DNA of 34,393 nucleotides from Lachnospiraceae bacterium (GTDB lineage Bacteria; Bacillota; Clostridia; Lachnospirales; Lachnospiraceae): NCBI GenBank assembly GCA_022797375.1, contig JAAWKM010000023.1, positions 1 to 34,393 of the forward strand, read 5' to 3'. Shown piece by piece: positions 26,864 to 34,393 of this stretch (position 1 is its first letter; each line of letters starts with the position of its first letter). The notes under the pieces were generated by a model. It saw only the letters and a program-made list of their open reading frames with translations, ran no database searches and was not told where the DNA came from. The position numbers and the translations under genes were made by a program.

Positions 26864-28609
26864 TTGAGTGAGGAAAAAGATTTAGACCAGATAGAAAATG
26901 ACGGCTCTGGCAGTGACGATGGCTTTGGAGGCCTGGAAGATTTTGTAGAACTTGATGATTTACAGAACCTTGAGGGGCTTGGTGATTTAAGTGGTCTTGG
27001 TGATATCAGTGATTTAGGAGGTTTATCAGACCTGCAGGATATTTCTGGTGAACCGCCAGGTTTAGATGATTTAGATGTTAATATAGATATCCCACTTCCA
27101 GTTATGGAAGAAGCAGGACAGGAAGAGTATAACAAGGAAGCGGAAACTGATGCGGAAGCTGTTACAGAACTGCCTGTGCAGGAAGAAGAGGAAGAAACAG
27201 ATATCCCAGTAGCAGATGTCCCATTAGCGGAAACAGTGCTGGCAGAGCCTGGAGAGCCAGAGGAACTGGAAGAACCAGACATTGAAGATGGGATTCCAGG
27301 ACTGGATGATGACGGTGCCGGGCTGGGTAGTACAGATGATGAAGATATTACAGAAGAAATAGAAGAGCCATATGGGCTGGATATGGATATACCAGGCATT
27401 GGAGAGGAAACTATACCAGAAGAAACTGACACAGGTATATTAGAAGAAGAACCTTTAAGTATAGATGCAGATAGTGAAGAAGAGCCCCTTTTAGATGACA
27501 TTGCACTTGATGCTGGTGAAGAAATGGTGCCATTGGAAGAAGAAGCAGAAATGCATCCAGAAGAAGCTGGCAGTGCAGATGATAGTGGTGGTGAAATTGA
27601 TTCTATGCTTGACGGGCTGTTAGATAGCCTGGATATAAATGGTTCACTTGATGAGGAAGAAGTTCCAGCAGGCAGTTCCAGTGGAGAAGACACTGGTGAC
27701 GGGCTTGATGGCATGTTAGACAGCCTTGGGATGCAAGGTGCTGCAGTGGCGGGTGTTATGTCTGGGGAAGCAGCAGAAGCACAACAAGAGGAAACAGAGG
27801 AAAAAGAAAAGAAACCTGGTTTCTTAAAGCGTGTATTTGGCAATGTTGTAACAGATGAAATTGCTGAAGCGGAACGTAAGGCAAAAGAGGAAGAAGAAGA
27901 ACAGGCAGCTTTAAAAGCAGAAGAAGAAGCCAAAGCAAAAGAGGAAAAGGAAGCTAAAAAAGCTGCTGCTGCTGAAGCAAAAGCGGCTAAGAAAGCAGCC
28001 AAGGCGGCCAAGAAGGCTGAAAAAGATGAACAAAAAGCAGCTAAAAAGGCTGAAAAACAGGCTAAAAAGGAAGCTGAAAAAGAAGCAGAAGAACAAGAAG
28101 TAGTTGGCAAGCTTAATAAAGCAGGTGTTATAATTGTAGTAGCAGGGTCTGCTTTACTTCTTGCGGGCGTAATCGTTGGGACAAATATATTTGGATACAG
28201 TGCCAGCAAGGCGGAGGCAGAGAGGTATTTTACATTACAAAAGTACAGTGATGCTTATAATGAAGCCAGGGGGACTAAAATGAAAGATAAAGACCCTGAG
28301 CTGTATGATAAGATAATTACTGTAATGAAAGTACAACAGTCCATTGATTCATATAGCAGTTATGCTGTAATGAAATATTATCCTGATGCACTGGATTCAT
28401 TATTACGTGGATTACAAAAATATGATGAGAATATAGATATGGCACTGGATTTGGAGATTGAAGGTGATATGAAAGTATGTAAAAACAGGATATTAAGCAT
28501 ACTTAAGGATGAATTCAGCCTGTCAGAACAGGAAGCCTATGACATACTAAGCCTTGATGCTGAGGCATATACAAGAAAAGTAGTGGGCATTGCAAAGAAG
28601 AAAATTTAA
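26864..28609 (+). CDS. Large acidic, low-complexity protein with Lys/Ala/Glu tract, one TM and a C-terminal helical domain
   Basis: Continuous 581-aa frame, TTG start; acidic N-terminal half, EAKAAKKAAKAAKKAEKDEQKAAKKAEKQ tract, TM GVIIVVAGSALLLAGVIVGTNIFG. Confidence 0.75.
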   Translation: MSEEKDLDQIENDGSGSDDGFGGLEDFVELDDLQNLEGLGDLSGLGDISDLGGLSDLQDISGEPPGLDDLDVNIDIPLPVMEEAGQEEYNKEAETDAEAVTELPVQEEEEETDIPVADVPLAETVLAEPGEPEELEEPDIEDGIPGLDDDGAGLGSTDDEDITEEIEEPYGLDMDIPGIGEETIPEETDTGILEEEPLSIDADSEEEPLLDDIALDAGEEMVPLEEEAEMHPEEAGSADDSGGEIDSMLDGLLDSLDINGSLDEEEVPAGSSSGEDTGDGLDGMLDSLGMQGAAVAGVMSGEAAEAQQEETEEKEKKPGFLKRVFGNVVTDEIAEAERKAKEEEEEQAALKAEEEAKAKEEKEAKKAAAAEAKAAKKAAKAAKKAEKDEQKAAKKAEKQAKKEAEKEAEEQEVVGKLNKAGVIIVVAGSALLLAGVIVGTNIFGYSASKAEAERYFTLQKYSDAYNEARGTKMKDKDPELYDKIITVMKVQQSIDSYSSYAVMKYYPDALDSLLRGLQKYDENIDMALDLEIEGDMKVCKNRILSILKDEFSLSEQEAYDILSLDAEAYTRKVVGIAKKKI

Positions 28610-28671
28610 CTTTATCAAGCAAGGAGCATAGCAGGCTGGGAATATCTGCCTGGCTTGCTTTTAGTAAGATT

Positions 28672-28705
28672 ACAGCCCGCCGTTAATTAACCGGCGGGCT
28701 TTTTC
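28672..28705 (+). terminator. Intrinsic terminator AGCCCGCCG-ttaattaac-CGGCGGGCT-TTTTC
   Basis: GC-rich perfect stem with T-tract; a second weaker hairpin at about 28616-28665. Confidence 0.85.
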
Positions 28706-28772
28706 TCTTTATAGGAACAGGTTATCTGTTTAAAATGTCCTGCTGTTTATGGAAAATGGATTGGAGGAATAT

Positions 28773-29378
28773 ATGATAGCAATAGTTGACTATGATGCAG
28801 GAAACCTTAAAAGTGTAGAAAAAGCGGTTGTGCATTTAGGAAGCAAATGTATAACTACAAGAGTGCCAGATGAAATCTACAATGCAGATAAGGTTATACT
28901 GCCGGGTGTTGGTGCATTTGGTGATGCAATGGAAAAACTTGCAAAGTATGGCCTTATAGAAGTCCTTAGGAAAACTGCATCAGATAATAAGCCGTTTTTT
29001 GGAATTTGTCTTGGTTTACAGCTTATGTTTGAAGCCAGTGATGAAATGCCAGGCACAGAGGGGCTTGGCATACTAAAAGGTAAAATCCATGCAATTCCTC
29101 CAAAAGAAGGTTATAAAATACCACATATGGGCTGGAACTCAATATCTGTAAAAAATGGAAGCCGTTTATTTAAGAATGTACCAGATAATTCATATGTATA
29201 TTTTGTACATTCATATTATCTTAAAGCAGATTTTGAAGAAGATGTAGCTGCTACTACAGAATATATTACACATATCCATGCTGCTGCAGAACATGGCAAT
29301 ATATTTGCATGCCAGTTCCATCCAGAAAAAAGTGGTGATACAGGTCTCCAGATATTGAAAAATTTCTGTGATTTATAA
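28773..29378 (+). CDS. hisH: Imidazole glycerol phosphate synthase, glutamine amidotransferase subunit
   Basis: MIAIVDYDAGNLKSVEKA, ILPGVGAFGDAM, FFGICLGLQLMFEAS, FACQFHPEKSGDTGL; ATG 28773 with GGAGG. Confidence 0.95.
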   Translation: MIAIVDYDAGNLKSVEKAVVHLGSKCITTRVPDEIYNADKVILPGVGAFGDAMEKLAKYGLIEVLRKTASDNKPFFGICLGLQLMFEASDEMPGTEGLGILKGKIHAIPPKEGYKIPHMGWNSISVKNGSRLFKNVPDNSYVYFVHSYYLKADFEEDVAATTEYITHIHAAAEHGNIFACQFHPEKSGDTGLQILKNFCDL

Positions 29379-29396
29379 TTTGGATAAGGGGGAAAT

Positions 29397-30158
29397 ATGT
29401 TTACAAAAAGAATTATACCTTGCCTTGATGTTAATAACGGGCGTGTAGTAAAGGGCGTAAACTTTGTAGATTTAAAAGATGCGGGCGACCCTGTTACAGT
29501 TGGTGCTGCTTATGGAATGGCAGGTGCAGATGAACTTGTATTTCTGGATATTACGGCTTCATCAGATGCAAGGGCAACTAAAATTGATATGGTACGCCGT
29601 GTGGCAGAAACGGTATTTATACCATTTACAGTTGGTGGTGGTATAAGGACTGTAGAGGATTTTAAACTTATATTAAGAGAAGGTGCAGACAAAATTGCCG
29701 TTAATTCAGCTGCAATACAAAATCCCGCACTTATATCAGAAGCAGCAGAAAAGTTTGGCAGCCAGTGTGTTGTAGTTGCCATAGATGCTAAAAGGCGTGA
29801 AGACAGCAGTGGCTGGAATATATATAAAAATGGCGGCAGGATAGATATGGGCATTGATGCTATAGAATGGGCAATGGAAGCAGACAGGCTTGGCGCTGGT
29901 GAGATACTTCTTACAAGCATGGATTGTGATGGCACGAAAAATGGTTATGATATAGAACTTACAAGGACTGTATCAGATAACGTTTCTATTCCTGTTATAG
30001 CATCGGGCGGGGCAGGAAAACTTGAACACTTTAAAGAGGCATTTACAAAAGGGAAAGCTGATGCAGTTCTTGCAGCATCACTTTTCCACTATAAGGAACT
30101 TGAAATCAGTGAAGTGAAAGAATACCTTGACAGAGAGGGAATAAGCGTAAGAAGATAA
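29397..30158 (+). CDS. hisF: Imidazole glycerol phosphate synthase, cyclase subunit
   Basis: [72 protein letters not shown]. Confidence 0.97.
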   Translation: MFTKRIIPCLDVNNGRVVKGVNFVDLKDAGDPVTVGAAYGMAGADELVFLDITASSDARATKIDMVRRVAETVFIPFTVGGGIRTVEDFKLILREGADKIAVNSAAIQNPALISEAAEKFGSQCVVVAIDAKRREDSSGWNIYKNGGRIDMGIDAIEWAMEADRLGAGEILLTSMDCDGTKNGYDIELTRTVSDNVSIPVIASGGAGKLEHFKEAFTKGKADAVLAASLFHYKELEISEVKEYLDREGISVRR

Positions 30159-30202
30159 TTAAAGAATAATTAAGGTACAAAACCAGCAAGGGAGGAGATT
30201 TT

Positions 30203-30880
30203 ATGTCAATGATACAGAATGACTGGCTTGATGCAATCCAGCCAGAATTTTCAAAACCTTATTATAAGGAGCTTTTTGAGTTTGTAAAGGATGAATACAG
30301 TAAGACAGTGGTATATCCGCCTGCGGATGATATATTTAACGCATTTCATTTTACACCTCTTTCATCTGTAAAGGTGTTAATTCTAGGACAGGACCCATAC
30401 CATAATGTACACCAGGCACATGGACTATGTTTCTCTGTACTGCCAGACCAGCCAGATATACCACCATCACTACAGAATATTTATAAAGAGATACATGAAG
30501 ATATAGGATGTTATATACCTAATAACGGTTATCTTAAAAAATGGGCGAACCAGGGTGTACTTATGTTAAATACGGTACTTACAGTAAGGGCCCACCAGGC
30601 TAATTCACACCAGGGCAAAGGATGGGAGAAATTTACAGATGCCGTAATACAGGCTGTAAATGCGCAGGACAGGCCAATTGTTTACCTGCTCTGGGGCAAA
30701 CCAGCACAAAGCAAAATCCCAATGCTTACAAATCCTAAGCATCTTATATTAAAGGCACCACATCCAAGCCCGTTATCTGCATTCAGAGGTTTCTTTGGGT
30801 GCAAACATTTCAGCCAGACAAATGAATTCCTTAAAGAAAATGGTATTGAGCCAATAGACTGGCAGATTGAAAATGTATAA
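30203..30880 (+). CDS. ung: Uracil-DNA glycosylase
   Basis: VKVLILGQDPYHNVHQAHGLCFSV, WANQGVLMLNTVLTVRAHQANSHQGKGWE, HPSPLSAFRGFFGCKHFS. Confidence 0.97.
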   Translation: MSMIQNDWLDAIQPEFSKPYYKELFEFVKDEYSKTVVYPPADDIFNAFHFTPLSSVKVLILGQDPYHNVHQAHGLCFSVLPDQPDIPPSLQNIYKEIHEDIGCYIPNNGYLKKWANQGVLMLNTVLTVRAHQANSHQGKGWEKFTDAVIQAVNAQDRPIVYLLWGKPAQSKIPMLTNPKHLILKAPHPSPLSAFRGFFGCKHFSQTNEFLKENGIEPIDWQIENV

Positions 30881-30916
30881 AACATGGTAAATGTATTGAT
30901 ATAAATGGAGGTTCTG

Positions 30917-33157
30917 ATGGCAGATAATTCCAGACAGACAGTAAAAGTAAATATGGAAGGTGTTCCAGAACAACTGGTATTCGGACTGGATATCGGCACA
31001 AGAAGCATAGTTGGGACTGTTGGTTTTAAAAGCAGCACAAACGGCTTTGTAGTAGTTGCACAGGTATGTAAAGAGCACCAGACAAGGGCAATGCTTGACG
31101 GACAGATACATGATATAGGCAAAGTTGCTTTAACAATAGAAGAAGTGCACAAGAAACTTGAAGACATGACTGGCAGAAGATTTAAGGATGTATGCATTGC
31201 AGCTGCCGGGCGTGTGCTTAAGACTGTTGAGGCAGAGTCACAGATGGTTTTCCAGTCAGACACAGTAATTACAAGTGAACATATATATACACTTGATATG
31301 CTTGGAATTGAAAATGCATACAGCATATTGCGTGATGAGAAGAAAACTGATGATATAAGGTTTTATTGTGTAGGTTATTCAGTTAAGCGTTATTACCAGA
31401 ATGATTATATTATTTCAAATCTTGAAGGCCATAAAGCAATGTCAATAAAAGCAGAACTTATTGCCACATTTCTGCCAAATGAAGTAGTAGATGGGCTGTA
31501 TGCTGCAGTAGAACGTGCAGGGCTTTATGTTGCTAACCTGACACTTGAGCCTATTGCTGCAATAAATGTTGCAATACCTGAGAAGTTCAGGCTGCTTAAT
31601 ATTGCACTTGTTGATGTTGGCGCAGGTACTTCTGATATATCCATAACCAAAGATGGAAGCATAATAGCGTATGGAATGATTCCGTCTGCTGGTGATGAAT
31701 TTACAGAATGCATTGCCAAACATTACCTTACAGATTTTAATGAGGCAGATAAGCTAAAGTGCGCCAGTACAATAAACACAGAAGTCGAATTTTATGATAT
31801 AATGGGACTTCCCCAGAGGGTTTCTTCTGAGGAAATAGCGGATGTTGTAGAAGAAGCTGTTAAAAGTACAACAAAAAGCATTGCAGATAAGATTATGGAA
31901 CTTAATGGTGGCAAATCTTCAAGTGCTGTATTTGTTGTTGGCGGTGGCGGCAAGATTAAAGGTTTTACAGAAAGCCTTGCGGAATACCTTGGGCTGCAGA
32001 AGGAAAGGGTTGCACTGCGTGGCTCAGAAGTACTTGGCAATGTAGAATTTATGCAGGATGATATTAAAGTAGATTCACTGTTAGTAACACCTGTAGGAAT
32101 ATGCCTTAACTATTATGAGCAGCGCAATAATTTTATATTTGTAACAGTAAATGGAGAGCGTATTAAGCTTTATGACAACAGTAAGCTGACAATTATGGAT
32201 GCTGCTATACAGATGGGATTTCCAAACGTTGATTTATTTCCTAAACGTGGCAAAACCCTTATATATTTTGTTAATGGTGAGAAACGTATGCTGCGTGGTT
32301 CAGAAGGCGAAGCAGCAATAGTCAGGCTGAATGGACGCCAGACAGGTATGAGTACCTCTCTTGAACAAAATTCCAAGATTGATATTATACCATCTACGCG
32401 TGGTTCTGATGCTGTGCTTGAAATCAGCAGTCTGCCAGAATATAGTTCCAGCATGAATATAATATTTAATGGAAAAGAAATAACATGTCCACGTTTTGTA
32501 ACAGTAAATGGTGAACTTGTATCAGGTTTTTATGAAGTCCAGGATTTAGACCGTATAGAAATACTTGGCTATTATACGCTTGAACAGGTGCTTGAATTTA
32601 TGGATATCATTTACAGGGGCAAAGTATATGTAAATAATGTAATTGCGCCTATGGATACAAAAGTATATGATAATTTTTCGATTATATGTGAAATTATGAA
32701 AGAAGAGCCAAATTATACAGAACTTATGGAAAAATATGGAGAAGGACAGTTCCCGGTTACAAGTGATTTGCTATATAAAGAAGATGAAAAAGATTTAAAA
32801 GAGGCAGAATGGGAAGTTCCAGAACCACAGGAGGAACCATTATATAAGGAAGAATATATACCAGACAGTGAGGATATTGCAGGTTCCGCAATTAGTACAC
32901 AGGATATGCCCGTCCCTGCAGCAGGGAGTACAGAAGAAGATTTAACAGATAGTGTAAATATAATTGTAAACGGAGACCCAGTTGTACTAGAGGGCAAGCA
33001 GAAATATATACTGGTTGATGTCCTTGATTTTTACCCCGTTGATACTTCAGTAGCACATGGTGACCATCTTGAAACATCTGTAAACGGGATGGCTTGTGAT
33101 TTCACAATGCCTGTAAAAAGTGGTGATGTTGTCAGGATTGAGTGGGTAGAAAGGTAA
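30917..33157 (+). CDS. FtsA-like actin-fold protein with extended C-terminal region
   Basis: LVFGLDIGTRSIVGTVG, VCIAAAGRVLKT, ALVDVGAGTSDISITKDGSI, FVVGGGGKIKGFTESLAEYL; C-terminal VNG-type repeats. Confidence 0.8.
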   Translation: MADNSRQTVKVNMEGVPEQLVFGLDIGTRSIVGTVGFKSSTNGFVVVAQVCKEHQTRAMLDGQIHDIGKVALTIEEVHKKLEDMTGRRFKDVCIAAAGRVLKTVEAESQMVFQSDTVITSEHIYTLDMLGIENAYSILRDEKKTDDIRFYCVGYSVKRYYQNDYIISNLEGHKAMSIKAELIATFLPNEVVDGLYAAVERAGLYVANLTLEPIAAINVAIPEKFRLLNIALVDVGAGTSDISITKDGSIIAYGMIPSAGDEFTECIAKHYLTDFNEADKLKCASTINTEVEFYDIMGLPQRVSSEEIADVVEEAVKSTTKSIADKIMELNGGKSSSAVFVVGGGGKIKGFTESLAEYLGLQKERVALRGSEVLGNVEFMQDDIKVDSLLVTPVGICLNYYEQRNNFIFVTVNGERIKLYDNSKLTIMDAAIQMGFPNVDLFPKRGKTLIYFVNGEKRMLRGSEGEAAIVRLNGRQTGMSTSLEQNSKIDIIPSTRGSDAVLEISSLPEYSSSMNIIFNGKEITCPRFVTVNGELVSGFYEVQDLDRIEILGYYTLEQVLEFMDIIYRGKVYVNNVIAPMDTKVYDNFSIICEIMKEEPNYTELMEKYGEGQFPVTSDLLYKEDEKDLKEAEWEVPEPQEEPLYKEEYIPDSEDIAGSAISTQDMPVPAAGSTEEDLTDSVNIIVNGDPVVLEGKQKYILVDVLDFYPVDTSVAHGDHLETSVNGMACDFTMPVKSGDVVRIEWVER

Positions 33158-33166
33158 TGGCATATT

Positions 33167-33964
33167 ATGAGAGTCTGTAGTATTGCAAGCGGAAGCAGTG
33201 GGAATTGTATTTACATAGGGGATAAAGATACAAATATACTTATTGATGCAGGAATAAGCCGTAAAAGGATTGCAGAAGGGCTGTCAGCAATAGGGGTAAG
33301 GCCGCAGGAACTTGACGGCATATTTATTACCCATGAACATTCTGACCATATACAAGGTGTCAGTATGATGGTGAAGATGTTTGATACTCCTGTTTATGCG
33401 ACAGGAGCTACACTTGATTTTATCAGGAGTAAAGATAAAAAGGGTATAATATCTATGAATCATTTGTATGAAGTGCATCCTGATGAATGTATCAGGCTTA
33501 AAAATATGGACATAATGCCATTTTCAATGTCACATGATGCTGCTGACCCTGTATGCTATACTGCCAGTGCCAGTGGTTATAAAGCGGGGGTAGCTACAGA
33601 CCTTGGCATTTATGATGATTATATTGCCAGCCATCTTGCAGGAAGTGATATTTTAATGCTTGAAGCAAACCATGACATAAGTATGCTTGAATCAGGAAAA
33701 TATCCATATAACCTGAAATGCAGGATACTTGGCAGTAAAGGGCATCTTTCTAATGAAGATTCTGGCAGGCTTTTATGCAAGCTGCTTTGCAAGAGGCTTA
33801 AATATGTATTTCTTGCACATCTTTCCAAAGAGAATAATTATCCTGAGCTGGCATACCAGGCAGTAAAATGCCAGATTTGGGAAGACCTTGGAATAAATGA
33901 ACTGCCTTTCCAGATGTCAGTTGCAAAAAGGGATGTACCTTCTGCACTAATAAATTTAGATTAA
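33167..33964 (+). CDS. MBL-fold metallo-hydrolase (YycJ/WalJ-like)
   Basis: MRVCSIASGSSGNCIYIGDKDTNILIDAGISRKRI, FITHEHSDHIQGV, LMLEANHDISML, GHLSNEDSGRL. Confidence 0.9.
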   Translation: MRVCSIASGSSGNCIYIGDKDTNILIDAGISRKRIAEGLSAIGVRPQELDGIFITHEHSDHIQGVSMMVKMFDTPVYATGATLDFIRSKDKKGIISMNHLYEVHPDECIRLKNMDIMPFSMSHDAADPVCYTASASGYKAGVATDLGIYDDYIASHLAGSDILMLEANHDISMLESGKYPYNLKCRILGSKGHLSNEDSGRLLCKLLCKRLKYVFLAHLSKENNYPELAYQAVKCQIWEDLGINELPFQMSVAKRDVPSALINLD

Positions 33965-34011
33965 AATTCATAAAGCCAGCCATAAAGTGGCGGAACGGGG
34001 GATTATTGATA

Positions 34012-34284
34012 ATGAAAAAAACAGTAGTGACAGTAGTAGGAAAAGACAGTGTAGGAATTATTGCAAAAGTTTGCACATATCTGGCAAATAATAGTGTTAA
34101 TATACTTGATATTTCCCAGACAATAGTTGATGGCTTCTTTAATATGATGATGATAGTTGATATTGCAGTATGTTCTAAGGATTTTGAAACATTCAGCCAT
34201 GAACTTGAACAGATTGGCGGGGAGATGAATTGCATAATTAAGGCACAGCGTGAGGATATATTTGACAGTATGCACCGTTTATAA
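34012..34284 (+). CDS. ACT domain-containing protein (UPF0237-type)
   Basis: MKKTVVTVVGKDSVGIIAKVCTYLANNSVNILDISQTIVDGFFNMMMIVDI; start ATG 34006 or 34012. Confidence 0.9.
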   Translation: MKKTVVTVVGKDSVGIIAKVCTYLANNSVNILDISQTIVDGFFNMMMIVDIAVCSKDFETFSHELEQIGGEMNCIIKAQREDIFDSMHRL

Positions 34285-34298
34285 TTGAGGGGATATTA

Positions 34299-34393
34299 GT
34301 GTGAAAAATGATTCTAAGACAGCAAAAAACGCTGTCTAACAATCATTACAATTTCACACAAGAAAAATGCAAAAACAGCATTTTTCATTACTA
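34299..34393. repeat. 95-bp structured repeat, copy 2 (runs off the window end)
   Basis: 92/95 identical to 301-395. Confidence 0.85.

Noticed and set aside
26836-28209. 457-aa minus-strand ORF antisense to the acidic protein gene
   Set aside because: Ser/Pro/Ala-rich mirror of the acidic, Glu-rich sense coding sequence; no RBS or domain; sense frame is clearly coding.
28749-30158. Unusual isolated hisHF pair
   Set aside because: Partial or split his operons are common; both proteins are canonical, so not treated as novel.
30682-31326. 214-aa minus-strand ORF spanning the ung/FtsA-like junction
   Set aside because: Overlaps two well-supported genes on the opposite strand; composition typical of a shadow frame.

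Overview
Low-GC Firmicutes (Clostridia/Lachnospiraceae-like) chromosomal window. No taxon can be proven from the sequence alone. Housekeeping genes flank an accessory segment of roughly 10.8-23.1 kb. Left flank: proB, SMI1/KNR4-like, ridA, SH3b-NlpC/P60 hydrolase, phospholipase-C-like, gdhA, HAD phosphatase, trigger-factor-like PPIase, orphan OmpR-type response regulator. Right flank: HAMP sensor kinase, lipoprotein, cheV, large acidic membrane protein, hisH-hisF, ung, FtsA-like protein, metallo-beta-lactamase (MBL) fold hydrolase, ACT-domain protein. The accessory segment holds a complete vanG-type D-Ala-D-Ser cluster (vanR-vanS-vanG-vanXY-vanT), a frameshifted excisionase-like relic, a three-gene cassette with a retropepsin-like aspartyl protease, an MFS transporter and several unknown membrane proteins. 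The main unexplained signals are: (1) a 95-bp repeat, 92/95 identical, at both ends of the window, with conserved hairpins and a possible alternative pairing; (2) a second repeat family (CYGTCTGCCAGCA...AAACRGACG) with pseudoknot topology, into which the first repeat appears to be inserted at one site; (3) a roughly 125-155 bp near-palindrome between vanS and vanG; (4) duplicated 24-bp TACAGT-N5-TACAGT promoter-like boxes and a duplicated response-regulator 3' tail, suggesting the accessory block split an ancestral RR/HK pair. No tRNA, rRNA or CRISPR array was recognised. Homology statements are recalled family signatures, not searches.
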